NCBI RefSeq assembly: GCF_000409775.1
Contig: NZ_KE332377.1
Span: 1-64,000 of the forward strand
Direction of reading: 5' to 3'
DNA: 64,000 nt
Source of the DNA: Litchfieldella anticariensis FP35 = DSM 16096
Lineage (GTDB): Bacteria; Pseudomonadota; Gammaproteobacteria; Pseudomonadales; Halomonadaceae
In this document: positions 29,206-40,248 of the stretch, in pieces
Layout of the letters: each line of letters begins with the position of its first letter
How positions within the stretch are numbered: the first letter of the stretch is position 1
Translations under genes and position numbers: made by a program
Notes under the pieces: model-generated
The model's database searches: none
Seen by the model: only the letters and a program-made list of their open reading frames with translations
What the model was told of the DNA's origin: nothing

Positions 29206-32200
29206 GACGGCTCCTTGCGAAAGAACACGCGGCTGTCACTGCGATGCTCAAGGGGCTGTGCCTCACCGAGCTTGGGAGCGTTGCGTTCCGGCGTGTAGAT
29301 CCCGACTTCACCCATTCCACCCGACTCACGAGAGGCGCTATTCGACAGAGACGGATTGGGAGTGCGGACAGCGGCCAGGTAGGTCGTTCGTGGACGAACG
29401 TTGAGATGAGAGAGGATGCCGTAATCGAGGGGATGAGACTTGAGACGGCTGATTTCGCTCTCGGGGTCGTTGAGATCGCCGAACACGATGGCACGGGTCG
29501 GGCAGCTCTGCTGGCAAGCGGTCTGCAATTCGCCGTCGGCCAGGTTACGTCCTTCGATCTCGGCATCGCGACGCTTGCGATTGATACGCTGTACACAGTA
29601 CGTGCATTTTTCCATCACTCCTCGTGCGCGTACCGTCACATCCGGATTGTAGGCTGCTGCTGGTACCGCGTAGGTTGCTGTCTCTCCGGTGTAGTGGAAC
29701 CAGTTGAAGCGCCGGACCTTGTATGGACAATTCTGTGAACAATAGCGGGTGCCGATACAGCGGTTGTAGATCATCTCGTTGAGACCATCGGCTGAATGCT
29801 GAGTGGCGCCAACCGGGCAGACGTACTCGCAAGGGGCATTCTCGCAGTGCATGCAGGTCACCGGCTGGAACACCATCTCCGGCCCTTCTAATGCACCTTT
29901 GAAATAACGATCGATACGGATCCAGTGCATCTCACGCCCCCTTCGTACTTCCTCGGCGCCGACCACGGGAATATTGTTTTCGGCCTGGCAGGCGGTAACG
30001 CATGCATTGCAGCCGATGCAGGCTGACAGGTCGATGCTCATGGCCCACGCATGTCGAGGCTCGTGATCGGTGGGATTTGGTTCGGGATACAGTGAACCAT
30101 GAGGCTCTTCATGCTGGGCGAAATGCGGATCGTCACGATAGGTGTCGAGATCGGCGACGCGGATCAGGTCACGACCTTCGATGGCATGGTGGTTCTGCGT
30201 CATGGCCAATTGGCGATGGGCGCCGGTCTTTTCCAGCGTGACGGCGATCGACCAAGGTGCGCCGCTTTGTTGTAGGGCATAGGCATTGGCGCCAACCCCA
30301 TTGGCGACGTTGCCGGCCTGGCGACGGCCACCGCCCAAGGTCAGAGTCACGGCATCCTGTGGCATGCCGGGAAGCACATAGATTGGTGCCTCGAGTGTAT
30401 GTTCGCGAGCCGTTATCCTGACCATGTCGCCTGTGGCGAGATCGCGGCGTTCCGCTTGTGCTGGCGCGATCAGTAGAGCGCTATCCCAGGTCAGTTTGGT
30501 CAGTGGCCGGGGAAGTTCCTGCAACCAGGCATTGTTGGCATAACGACCGTCCCATAATGAAGGGTCGGGGCGCAGTTGTAACACCAGTTCGTCGGTGCTT
30601 GGGCTCGGCCTGGGCAACTGCTCGCGCCAAGTGCCGATGAGCTCTGCCGAGCGTGGTCCGAAGGCACTGTCGCCGACTAGACCGTCGCGCAGGCTGGTGT
30701 GCCAAAAGGTCTCGAAGTCGTCTCCGTGGTAACGGGCTCGCCAATCCTCGACCAACAGGTCATGGGCATCGTGATCGATCCCCTCTTGAAGGACAGCAAG
30801 AAATTGCAGGGCGGTCTTGCCATCGTGCATGGGAAGAATCAACGGCTGCAGCAGACTCAGTGTACCGTCGAAAGCACGGGCATCGCCCCAGGTTTCCAGT
30901 GGATGAGTGGCGGGAACATGCCAGTGGCATAGCCGTGCTGTCTCGTTGTAGGTATCTCCCCAGTGACAGCGCCACGCTACCGTTTGCAGTGCCTCGGCGA
31001 AATTCAGATCGGCCGGGGCGTTGTAGGCGGGGTTGGTGTCCATCATCACCAAGCTATGTATTTCCCTAGCCTGTATCGCGTCGTTCAAGTCACCCAGAGA
31101 GGCCGCCTCATGACTGGCGGCGACAGGGTCGATGAACTCCAGTGTCGTGCCGAAGGCATTCAACTGTGCATTGATGGCATGTGCTAGGGCGTGTACCTCC
31201 GCTGGCTGTTGATCGCTGGCCATGACCGCGATGGCTGGGGCCTGACGGCGCAGGTCCTCGGCCAATGCTGCTAGCCAGTCGTCGGGCACCGCGGGCGTTT
31301 CAGGTGGCGGGACATCCAGGCCGAGAGTGTTGGCCAACTGTCGAGCGGCATCTGCGATTCGTGGATATCGCATGAGTAAGCGGTGTTCCGCCATGCTTCC
31401 GGTAATGCTTGGCGTCGATTCGAGTACGTAGAGCCGCAACAGTTCGTCGTTGTCCCTGGGGCGACGGTGTTGTGAAAAGTCTCGTGCGTAGCGGAGGAAC
31501 CCCGGTTGTTCTTGCAGGAAATTCGCATCCAGCGATACCAGGATGCGCGCCCGATCGAGATGGTAGATCGGTTCTCGTGGGGCATCGAATAGCCAACGGC
31601 TGGCCGTGTAGACATTGCGGCGATCCATCGGGGTATGGGTGTACCAGCGGGCTTCGGGCCAGCGCTCTAGCAGGGCATGCAGGCGTTCGCTTTCGCTGGG
31701 CGAGGTGATCGTACCGGTAAGAAATGCCAAACCTTTGCCCCGGGTAGCATCCCAACGGTTCTGTTGTGCTTGAAGCGCGGTCAGAAACTCACTGTATCCC
31801 GCGATATGTCCGCGTTGCATGACGGTTGACGCACGATCGGGATCATACAATGACAACACCGACGCTTGAGAGAAGACATCGCAAGCGCCCAATGTGGCCG
31901 GATGGTCCGGGTTGCCTTCGACCTTGACGGGACGACCTTCGCGGCTTTGGACAAGTACGCCATGTGCGTAGCCATCGATCGGATACGTCGTAGCGTAATA
32001 GCGAGGGCGACCAGGCAAGAGCCCTTCAGGCATGTCGATGTAGGGTGTCAGTCGCTCACGAGGCTGGCCGTCGCAAGCGGTCAAGCCTCCAAGGGCAAAA
32101 CTGGCCGCCATCAGTTTGAGTACACGTCGACGATCGAGGGGGGCTGCCCATACGCTGTCGTGCCCTGGGAACTCATCAGCCAGAAATTCGCTGAATGCTT

Positions 32201-32303
32201 CGTCATCGGCCAATTCTTCAAGGCTACGCCAATAGGTCGGGCCGCTCTTCCCGGCGAGCCGCTCATGCAAGCGCTGCCACTGCCTGCGATTCAGCGATGA
32301 CAT
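29202..32303 (-). CDS. actB: Alternative Complex III iron-sulfur subunit ActB
   Basis: 1033 residues. It starts with a twin-arginine-like region (DRRRVLKLMAASFALGG) followed by a lipobox-like LTAC. A molybdopterin-oxidoreductase-like domain fills residues about 60-700; in ACIII this part has lost the cofactor. A ferredoxin-like domain near 755-960 carries four Cys clusters (CIGCNACVTACQ, CMHCENAPCEYVCP, CIGTRYCSQNCP, CTYCVQRI/CQQSCP). Together they conduct electrons from quinol to the hemes. I place the start at 32303 (MSSLNRRQ), 13 bases inside actA; an ATG at 32312 is in frame. It is much larger than its neighbours and typical for ActB. Confidence 0.95.
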   Translation of the reverse strand: MSSLNRRQWQRLHERLAGKSGPTYWRSLEELADDEAFSEFLADEFPGHDSVWAAPLDRRRVLKLMAASFALGGLTACDGQPRERLTPYIDMPEGLLPGRPRYYATTYPIDGYAHGVLVQSREGRPVKVEGNPDHPATLGACDVFSQASVLSLYDPDRASTVMQRGHIAGYSEFLTALQAQQNRWDATRGKGLAFLTGTITSPSESERLHALLERWPEARWYTHTPMDRRNVYTASRWLFDAPREPIYHLDRARILVSLDANFLQEQPGFLRYARDFSQHRRPRDNDELLRLYVLESTPSITGSMAEHRLLMRYPRIADAARQLANTLGLDVPPPETPAVPDDWLAALAEDLRRQAPAIAVMASDQQPAEVHALAHAINAQLNAFGTTLEFIDPVAASHEAASLGDLNDAIQAREIHSLVMMDTNPAYNAPADLNFAEALQTVAWRCHWGDTYNETARLCHWHVPATHPLETWGDARAFDGTLSLLQPLILPMHDGKTALQFLAVLQEGIDHDAHDLLVEDWRARYHGDDFETFWHTSLRDGLVGDSAFGPRSAELIGTWREQLPRPSPSTDELVLQLRPDPSLWDGRYANNAWLQELPRPLTKLTWDSALLIAPAQAERRDLATGDMVRITAREHTLEAPIYVLPGMPQDAVTLTLGGGRRQAGNVANGVGANAYALQQSGAPWSIAVTLEKTGAHRQLAMTQNHHAIEGRDLIRVADLDTYRDDPHFAQHEEPHGSLYPEPNPTDHEPRHAWAMSIDLSACIGCNACVTACQAENNIPVVGAEEVRRGREMHWIRIDRYFKGALEGPEMVFQPVTCMHCENAPCEYVCPVGATQHSADGLNEMIYNRCIGTRYCSQNCPYKVRRFNWFHYTGETATYAVPAAAYNPDVTVRARGVMEKCTYCVQRINRKRRDAEIEGRNLADGELQTACQQSCPTRAIVFGDLNDPESEISRLKSHPLDYGILSHLNVRPRTTYLAAVRTPNPSLSNSASRESGGMGEVGIYTPERNAPKLGEAQPLEHRSDSRVFFRKEPS

Positions 32304-32944
32304 GAGGAACACTCCGTCAGGTGGTCGAGGTTGATGTCGTATTGGTCGATCAGTTCGTGACCGGGTATGGCGTCGTCCTCAGGGGAATACCCCATGCTGG
32401 TGATCTTGTCCTGGGGACGTAGTTCGGAACCTGGATCACGATGACATTCCAGGCACCATTCCATGGTCAGGGGCTGGCGTTGGACGGTCATGTGCATCTT
32501 GTCTACGCGTCCATGGCATGACTCGCATCCCACGCCGTTGTTGACGTGGGCGCGATGGCTGAAATAGGTGTAGTCGGCGAGCTTATGTACGCGCGTCCAT
32601 GCCAACGGCTCCTGGTGAGAGAGGCTTTCGCGCACGGGAGCCAGCATCTCGGCATTGGTCCACTCTTGTGAGTGGCAGGTCATGCAGGTACGTGTGGGAG
32701 GAATGCCAGCGAAATCGGAGGTTTCGGCGCTGGTGTGGCAATACTGGCAATCGATGCCCAAGCCACCGACATGATGCTGATGGCTGAAGGGGATGGGTTG
32801 TTCAGGAGCGTAACCGGCATCCGTCTGATAGGGAGAGCGGTAGACGACATAGGCGATGACTGAAATCGCCACGAGCAATGCCAGGACCCCCACCAAGAAG
32901 ACAACGGTTAGCGCATTCGTTCGTGGACGAAACAAGGGCGCCAT
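32291..32944 (-). CDS. actA: Alternative Complex III pentaheme cytochrome c ActA
   Basis: 217 residues with one N-terminal transmembrane helix (about 12-34) and a periplasmic domain with five heme c motifs: CQYCH, CMTCH, CESCH, CLECH and CSSCH. His-rich segments such as FSHQHHVGGLG and YFSHRAHVNN supply distal ligands. ActA collects electrons from ActB. It is the first gene of a twelve-gene, 12-kb unit in which each gene overlaps the next. The start at 32944 (MAPLFRPRTN) fits a short basic N-terminus before the anchor. The promoter should lie in the 227 bases before ligB's end. Confidence 0.95.
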   Translation of the reverse strand: MAPLFRPRTNALTVVFLVGVLALLVAISVIAYVVYRSPYQTDAGYAPEQPIPFSHQHHVGGLGIDCQYCHTSAETSDFAGIPPTRTCMTCHSQEWTNAEMLAPVRESLSHQEPLAWTRVHKLADYTYFSHRAHVNNGVGCESCHGRVDKMHMTVQRQPLTMEWCLECHRDPGSELRPQDKITSMGYSPEDDAIPGHELIDQYDINLDHLTECSSCHR

Positions 32945-33058
32945 CCTGCTTCCCTCGGGTCAGTGTTCCGGTTCCTTTCTCTGCGGCTTCCAGGCGCAGC
33001 ATGTTCCTCACTATAGGAAAGGCGTTTGTATTCCTGCTAAATAACGTTGGGGATTAAT

Positions 33059-33079
33059 GTTATTTCTTAAGCGAATAAC
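33059..33079. promoter_or_regulatory. Dyad in the putative act-cox promoter region
   Basis: GTTATT (33059-33064) and AATAAC (33074-33079) form an inverted repeat with a 9-base spacer, in an AT-rich stretch about 115 bases upstream of actA. It is the only clear symmetric element in the 32945-33171 gap between actA and ligB. No specific regulator can be named; it does not match the FNR consensus. Confidence 0.3.
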
Positions 33080-33171
33080 TTGAGCATAATCCAGCAGTGC
33101 CGCCGTGCTGCATGGCGGCACCATATTGTTTGGTAAGTAGCATTCATCGCCAGTTGTCTAGGCCGCGGGAT

Positions 33172-35167
<1,996 letters not shown>

Positions 35168-35178
35168 CCCGTCGAATA

Positions 35179-37230
35179 TCAGCTCTGGCGACTCAGTTGC
35201 GCATAGTCGAGGAGGATTTCGGCGCTTTCGAGAACCTGGGCGCGGTCCGCGGGTTGGTCCTCTTCCTCCGTACCGTCCATATCGTCTTCGCGGGCATCCA
35301 CCCAGTCTTCCAACGGTTCGAGCCCCAGTGCGCGGCGGCGCTGATTTTCCAGTGAGAGTTGCTCGGCCTCTTGTGCTTCCATCTCACGCTTACGCTGCTC
35401 GCGGTTCAGGCTGATAGTGGTGTGTTGTTCGCGCAGTTGACGTGCGAGCTCGGCCTGGCGTTCCAGATAAGTGAAATTGGGGTGGCTGGCGATTCGCTCA
35501 TCATGTCGTTCACGCAATGAGTCGAGATACTGCCATGGCTCGCCATACAAGCGGTATTGAACGGCACGTACGGTATCCCACGGCAGGGCATTATCCAAGC
35601 TGCTTTCGCCGATCATTTCCGGGTCCACCAGGCTGGGGAAAGCAATGTCGGGCTCCACGCCCCGATGTTGGGTGCTTTCTCCGGAAATGCGGTAAAACTT
35701 GGCCCGGGTCAGCTTGATCTGGCCATGACTCAGCTCATTGAGCGTTTGCACGGTACCCTTGCCGAAGGTTTGGGAGCCTACGACCAGGCCACGTCCGTAG
35801 TCCTGTATGGCACCAGCGAAAATTTCCGATGCCGATGCCGACAGCCGATTGACGAGAACGCCCAGTGGACCATCGTAAAGGGTGCCGCTCTCGGTATCGC
35901 CATACAGGCTGATACGCCCACGGGCATCGCGTACCTGAACGGTCGGACCGCGGTCGATGAATAGTCCAATCAAGGAGTTGGCTTCCTGCAAGGCGCCTCC
36001 GCCATTGTTTCGCAGGTCCAGCACGATACCCTCGATCTCTTCTTTCTTGAGCCGTTCGATCTCACGCGCCACATCTCGCGTGGTACTGCGGTACTCGTCC
36101 TCGCCGGCTTGCCAGGCATCGAAATCGACATAGAAGGTAGGGATCTTGATCACACCGATCCGGTGTGCCCCATCCTCTCGCTCAACCTCGACGACTTCTC
36201 CACTAGCTGCCTGATCTTCCAAGTTAACGGTGTCGCGAGTGATCTCGACGATATGTGAGCGCGTCATGTCGATAGATTGCGCAGGCACCACGTCCAGCCG
36301 TACGACGGACCCCTTTGGACCCCGGATCATATCGACCACTTCATCCAGGCGCATGCCAATCACGTTGACCATCTTGCCGTCTTCCTGACCGACAGCAACG
36401 ATACGATCGGCCGGCTGGAGGGCACCGGACTTGTCTGCAGGGCCGCCGGGTACCAGGCTAGAAACCTTGACGTATTCCCCTTCGGTCTGCAGTAATGCAC
36501 CGATCCCTTCCAATGACAGGCGCATCTGGATATCGAATGACTCGCCCTGCTGTGGTGACAGGTATTCGGTATGCGGATCGATAGTCCCGGTCACCGCCAT
36601 CATGAACAGGCCGAAAACATCCTCACCGTTGGTCTGGCGTACTCGGGTAAGTTGCCCTTCGTAACGCTGGCGTAGGTTGTCACGTACTTGCTCATCGTCC
36701 TGACCGCTGATCGACATGGTCAGAGCGGCATTCTTCAGCCGTTTGTTCCAAAGCTCGTCCAGCTCGCTCTCGTTGTTGGCCCAAGGAGCGCCTTCGCGAT
36801 CGAGCTCGATCCGATCATCGGTATCGAAGCGATAGTCCAGCCCGTTGTTGACCTTGTCGAGAATCCATTCGAGGCGTGACTCGAGACGCTCTTGATAACG
36901 CTGATACAAGGCATAGACACGCTCGAGTTCGCCATCGTACAGGGCGTCGTCCATGGTGGTTTCCAGGTCCCGAAAGCTGTCCACGTCGCGGCGCAGCAAA
37001 TAGGCTCGCTGGGAATCCAGTATATCCAGATAGCGATTGAATGCCTGCCGTGACCACTCATCGTCAAGGCTGACATCGGCGTAATGCCCGTAACGCAGCG
37101 ATTCGGCGATTTCGGCCGCAGCCTGACGGTGGGTGTCAGAAGGTTGCGGTTGCTGCGCAAGGACCATCGTACTGATGGATGCGATCAGTACGATGGCACT
37201 CACACGCCGAAGGACGGCAATCAGGCTCAT
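35179..37230 (-). CDS. prc: Tail-specific periplasmic protease Prc (S41)
   Basis: 683-residue carboxy-terminal processing protease that degrades SsrA-tagged or misfolded periplasmic proteins and controls murein hydrolases. An N-terminal signal (RRVSAIVLIASISTMVLAQ) precedes a helical domain. A PDZ domain follows (EYVKVSSLVPGGPADKSGAL), then the S41 core with the catalytic Ser in RLSASASEIFAGAIQDYGR and Lys in SQTFGKGTVQTL. The C-terminal DUF3340 region carries charged repeats (RELREQHTTISLNREQRKREMEAQE, shortened here in sense). I chose the ATG at 37230, with GGGAG 8 bases upstream, over a TTG at 37233. It diverges from apeB. Confidence 0.95.
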   Translation of the reverse strand: MSLIAVLRRVSAIVLIASISTMVLAQQPQPSDTHRQAAAEIAESLRYGHYADVSLDDEWSRQAFNRYLDILDSQRAYLLRRDVDSFRDLETTMDDALYDGELERVYALYQRYQERLESRLEWILDKVNNGLDYRFDTDDRIELDREGAPWANNESELDELWNKRLKNAALTMSISGQDDEQVRDNLRQRYEGQLTRVRQTNGEDVFGLFMMAVTGTIDPHTEYLSPQQGESFDIQMRLSLEGIGALLQTEGEYVKVSSLVPGGPADKSGALQPADRIVAVGQEDGKMVNVIGMRLDEVVDMIRGPKGSVVRLDVVPAQSIDMTRSHIVEITRDTVNLEDQAASGEVVEVEREDGAHRIGVIKIPTFYVDFDAWQAGEDEYRSTTRDVAREIERLKKEEIEGIVLDLRNNGGGALQEANSLIGLFIDRGPTVQVRDARGRISLYGDTESGTLYDGPLGVLVNRLSASASEIFAGAIQDYGRGLVVGSQTFGKGTVQTLNELSHGQIKLTRAKFYRISGESTQHRGVEPDIAFPSLVDPEMIGESSLDNALPWDTVRAVQYRLYGEPWQYLDSLRERHDERIASHPNFTYLERQAELARQLREQHTTISLNREQRKREMEAQEAEQLSLENQRRRALGLEPLEDWVDAREDDMDGTEEEDQPADRAQVLESAEILLDYAQLSRQS

Positions 37231-37358
37231 CAATGAAGCACTCCCGGTTTCATGTACACTTCTTCCCTAGACTAGAGCTCGGCGAGTGAGTTGCGTCTGC
37301 CGAGTTGGCATTGTAGCAGTCTGTGTCGCCAGACATAGACCCCTAGGTGAGGAACATC

Positions 37359-38657
37359 ATGCCCCACGACCCTACTTTGGAACGATTGCTGAACTTTTTA
37401 CAGCGCTCTCCCACCCCCTGGCATGCCGTAGCCAACATGAGTAAGCGCCTCGAGCAAGCCGGTTTCCGTCGGCTGGATGAGACACAGTCCTGGCAGCTTG
37501 CGCCGGGCGAACGTGTCTATGTTACCCGCAACGAGTCATCACTGGTGGCGTTGCAACTGCCGAACGACCGGCTGCGGGCATTGCGCATGATTGGCGCACA
37601 TACCGACAGCCCGGGTCTGCGCCTCAAGCCTAATGCCGCCCAAGTGAGCAGTGGGTGGTTGCAGCTTGGGGTCGAAGTCTATGGTGGTGCCCTGCTAGCG
37701 CCTTGGTTCGACCGTGACCTGGGAGTGGCCGGGCGGGTTCACTTGCGGCGCGAGGATGGCCGTTTGCACAGTGTGTTGTTGAACGTCACACGCCCGGTGG
37801 CCATCGTGCCCAGTCTCGCTATCCATCTCGACCGTGAGGTCAATGAAGGGCGGGCCATTAATCCTCAGACTCAAATGGTACCGGTTTTGCTGCAGGGCGG
37901 CGAGCAGGGTGACATCGAGCGGCTACTGCAGCGCTGGCTCTACGAGCAGCACAATATCGAGAAGGCCGCCATTCTCGACTTCGAACTAGCGCTTTACGAC
38001 ACCCAACCCCCGGCACGGGTCGGTGTCGAGGGGGAATTGATCGCCAGCGCCCGGCTGGATAACTTGCTGTCCTGCTTCATCGGTTTGGAAGCGCTGCTGA
38101 ATGGCGATGGTCGTCAAGGAGCCGTATTGGTGGCCAACGACCACGAAGAGGTTGGCAGCGCTAGCGCCTGCGGTGCCCAGGGACCTTTCCTTGGGGATGT
38201 ACTGCGACGGGTCAACGCGCAACTAGGTGAAGAAGGAGAGGAAGGGTTCATTCGCTTGATTCAGGCCTCGCGTTTGATCTCCTGCGATAATGCTCATGCC
38301 TTGCATCCGAACTTTACCGACAAGCACGATGCCGGCCATGGGCCAGCGATCAACGGTGGCCCCGTGATCAAGGTCAATGCCAATCAACGTTACGCGACCA
38401 ACAGTGCTACCTCGGCAATGTTTCGCGACCTGTGCCGAGAGGCGGGGGTACCGGTACAAACCTTCGTTAGCCGGGCCGATATGGCGTGTGGCAGTACCAT
38501 TGGGCCAATCACGGCTACAGAGCTCGGGGTGCCGACCCTGGATGTGGGAGTCGCTCAGTGGGGGATGCATTCTATCCGCGAAACTGCCGGTAGCCAGGAC
38601 ATCGAGTATCTGACGCGGGCATTGACGGCGTTCGTCAACCGACCGGAATTGGTTTGA
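37359..38657 (+). CDS. apeB: M18 family aminopeptidase
   Basis: 432-residue dodecameric zinc aminopeptidase of the aspartyl-aminopeptidase (M18) family, cytoplasmic peptide turnover. The metal-binding and catalytic segments are present: GAHTDSPGLRLKP, ARLDNLLSCF, NDHEEVGSAS, SRADMACGSTIGP and WGMHSIRE. The ATG at 37359 follows AGGTGAGGA; a GTG at 37347 is in frame but lies inside the ribosome site. It is divergent from prc across a 128-base region. A strong bidirectional terminator at 38805-38834 lies between it and the tRNA gene. Confidence 0.95.
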   Translation: MPHDPTLERLLNFLQRSPTPWHAVANMSKRLEQAGFRRLDETQSWQLAPGERVYVTRNESSLVALQLPNDRLRALRMIGAHTDSPGLRLKPNAAQVSSGWLQLGVEVYGGALLAPWFDRDLGVAGRVHLRREDGRLHSVLLNVTRPVAIVPSLAIHLDREVNEGRAINPQTQMVPVLLQGGEQGDIERLLQRWLYEQHNIEKAAILDFELALYDTQPPARVGVEGELIASARLDNLLSCFIGLEALLNGDGRQGAVLVANDHEEVGSASACGAQGPFLGDVLRRVNAQLGEEGEEGFIRLIQASRLISCDNAHALHPNFTDKHDAGHGPAINGGPVIKVNANQRYATNSATSAMFRDLCREAGVPVQTFVSRADMACGSTIGPITATELGVPTLDVGVAQWGMHSIRETAGSQDIEYLTRALTAFVNRPELV

Positions 38658-38727
38658 GGCGGCGGGCAACGAGCGGCGCGCCACGGGCGATGTATTGCAT
38701 TGGCTAGCCGGGTGGCGGAGCCTACAA

Positions 38728-38776
38728 CTCGTAGCTCGTAGCTCGTAGCTCGTAGCTCGTAGCTCGTAGCTCGTAG
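38728..38776. repeat. Seven tandem copies of a 7-base repeat
   Basis: CTCGTAG occurs seven times in an unbroken, perfect array of 49 bases, 70 bases after the apeB stop. It is followed at once by a perfect hairpin GGCGC-GAA-GCGCC (38779-38791). Perfect copies imply recent slippage, so the copy number probably varies between strains. There are no spacers, so it is not CRISPR. Confidence 0.95.
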
Positions 38777-38804
38777 CTGGCGCGAAGCGCCTAGCCCGAA
38801 ACGC

Positions 38805-38834
38805 AAAAACCCCGCAGGCAGGCCTGCGGGGTTT
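38805..38834. terminator. Bidirectional terminator between apeB and tRNA-Met
   Basis: CCCCGCAGGC (38810-38819) pairs perfectly with GCCTGCGGGG (38822-38831) over a 2-base centre. AAAAA stands on the left and TTT on the right, so it can end both the + strand apeB transcript and the - strand tRNA transcript. Confidence 0.85.
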
Positions 38835-38843
38835 GGCGATCTT

Positions 38844-38920
38844 TGGTGGCTACGCCCTGACTCGAACAGGGGACCCCATCATTATGAGTGATGTGCTCTA
38901 ACCAACTGAGCTACGTAGCC
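38844..38920 (-). tRNA. tRNA-Met (elongator, anticodon CAT)
   Basis: On the - strand the sequence runs from GGCTACG to CGTAGCC plus an encoded ACCA end, 77 bases. The acceptor stem is perfect. The D-arm contains AGCTCAGTTGGTTAGAGC, the anticodon loop CTCATAA gives CAT, and the T-arm is CCCTG-TTCGAGT-CAGGG. The 5' half equals the E. coli elongator tRNA-Met, which argues against tRNA-Ile(CAT). It stands downstream of ychF, as in pseudomonads. Confidence 0.96.
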
Positions 38921-38986
38921 TTCCAACGGGGGCGAATCATACCCATAAGGGCATGAAAGGTCAACTCAATTTCGGTGCGGCGCACG

Positions 38987-40078
38987 TTAGACATTGAACC
39001 GGAAATGGATTACATCGCCGTCCTGGACGACGTAATCCTTGCCTTCCAGACGCCACTTTCCGGCATCCTTGGCAGCCTGTTCCCCGCCTAGCGTAACGAA
39101 GTCCTCATAGCCGATGACTTCAGCGCGAATGAATCCTTTCTGGAAGTCGGTGTGGATTACGCCTGCCGCTTCCGGGGCAGTGGCACCGACCTTGACCGTC
39201 CAGGCACGCACTTCCTTGACCCCGGCGGTGAAGTAGGTCTGCAAGCCAAGTAGCTTGTAGCCGGCACGAATCACGCGGTCGAGCCCCGGTTCCTCCATCC
39301 CCAGTTCCTCGAGGAACATGGCGCGTTCGTCATCATCGAGTTCGGCGATCTCGGCTTCGATCTGGTTGCATACCGGCACCACCACGGCACCTTCTTCCAT
39401 GGCGATCTCGTGCACAGTATCCAGGTAATGATTGTTATCGAAACCATCGTCGTTGACGTTGGCGATGTACATGGTTGGCTTCAGGGTCAGAAAGCCGAAG
39501 CTCTTGACCTGACGTTTGTCGTCGTCAGAAAGGTCGAGACTGCGCAGCGGCAAACCCTCTGCCAGGTGAGGCTGAATGCGATCCAGCACCGCCTTGGTGG
39601 CGATGGCCTCCTTGTCGCCGCTCTTGACCACGCGTGTCAGGCGCTGGATGGCGCGTTCTACGGTATCGAGGTCGGCCAGGGCCAGTTCCATGTTGATGGT
39701 TTCGATATCGGCGCGCGGGTCTACCTGGTTGGCCACGTGGATAACGTTGTCGTTGTCGAAGCAGCGCACCACATGGGCGATCGCGTCGGTTTCGCGAATA
39801 TTGGCCAGGAACTGGTTCCCCAGTCCTTCGCCCTTGGAGGCACCGGCGACCAGGCCGGCGATATCCACGAACTCCATGGTGGTCGGGATTACCTTCTGCG
39901 GCTTGACGATTTCGGCCAGCTTATCGAGACGCGGGTCGGGCATCGGCACGATACCGACATTGGGCTCGATGGTGCAGAACGGGAAGTTCTCGGCGTCGAT
40001 GCCGGATTTGGTCAATGCATTGAACAGGGTGGACTTGCCGACATTGGGCAGGCCGACGATACCGCAGTTGAAACCCAT
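38987..40078 (-). CDS. ychF: Ribosome-binding ATPase YchF (Obg family)
   Basis: 363 residues, the same length as E. coli YchF. The N-terminal G-domain has [11 protein letters not shown] (P-loop) and the YchF-type switch [20 protein letters not shown]. The guanine-specificity motif is altered to NVND, which explains ATP use. A coiled coil and a C-terminal TGS domain follow ([20 protein letters not shown], ending [11 protein letters not shown]). It links stress and translation control. I chose the start at 40078 (MGFNCGIVG). It follows pth on the same strand after 170 bases containing small hairpins. Confidence 0.96.
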   Translation of the reverse strand: MGFNCGIVGLPNVGKSTLFNALTKSGIDAENFPFCTIEPNVGIVPMPDPRLDKLAEIVKPQKVIPTTMEFVDIAGLVAGASKGEGLGNQFLANIRETDAIAHVVRCFDNDNVIHVANQVDPRADIETINMELALADLDTVERAIQRLTRVVKSGDKEAIATKAVLDRIQPHLAEGLPLRSLDLSDDDKRQVKSFGFLTLKPTMYIANVNDDGFDNNHYLDTVHEIAMEEGAVVVPVCNQIEAEIAELDDDERAMFLEELGMEEPGLDRVIRAGYKLLGLQTYFTAGVKEVRAWTVKVGATAPEAAGVIHTDFQKGFIRAEVIGYEDFVTLGGEQAAKDAGKWRLEGKDYVVQDGDVIHFRFNV

Positions 40079-40157
40079 GGGATCTTTCCTGGAAAGCGTG
40101 TTCGAAGTTGGCAATTGGCCGGTATTCTACGGGAAAAAAGCGATAAGTCGGAAGTTC

Positions 40158-40206
40158 GTCGCTTCGCGACTTGAAGATGTAAGGTTGAAGAGCGGTGCTT
40201 CGCACC
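40158..40206. repeat. Two small TTC-loop hairpins between pth and ychF
   Basis: GTCGC-TTC-GCGAC (40158-40170) and GGTGC-TTC-GCACC (40194-40206) are perfect 5-bp stems with the same triloop, each followed by TTGAAG. The stems differ in sequence but share the design, like small REP units. A third of the same form (GGCGC-GAA-GCGCC) lies at 38779-38791. Confidence 0.65.
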
Positions 40207-40248
40207 TTGAAGAAGCAAGTAGGGGGCGTTTTGCTTCTCTTCCGTCTT

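Noticed and set aside
29202-32303. ActB as a molybdenum enzyme (formate dehydrogenase or nitrate reductase)
   Set aside because: The gene lies in an actABCDEF order, the large domain lacks an obvious Cys/SeCys/Ser molybdenum ligand, and the ferredoxin-like domain is fused, all typical of ActB.
38728-38776. Tandem repeat considered as a CRISPR array
   Set aside because: Units are 7 bases with no spacers and no cas genes are nearby.
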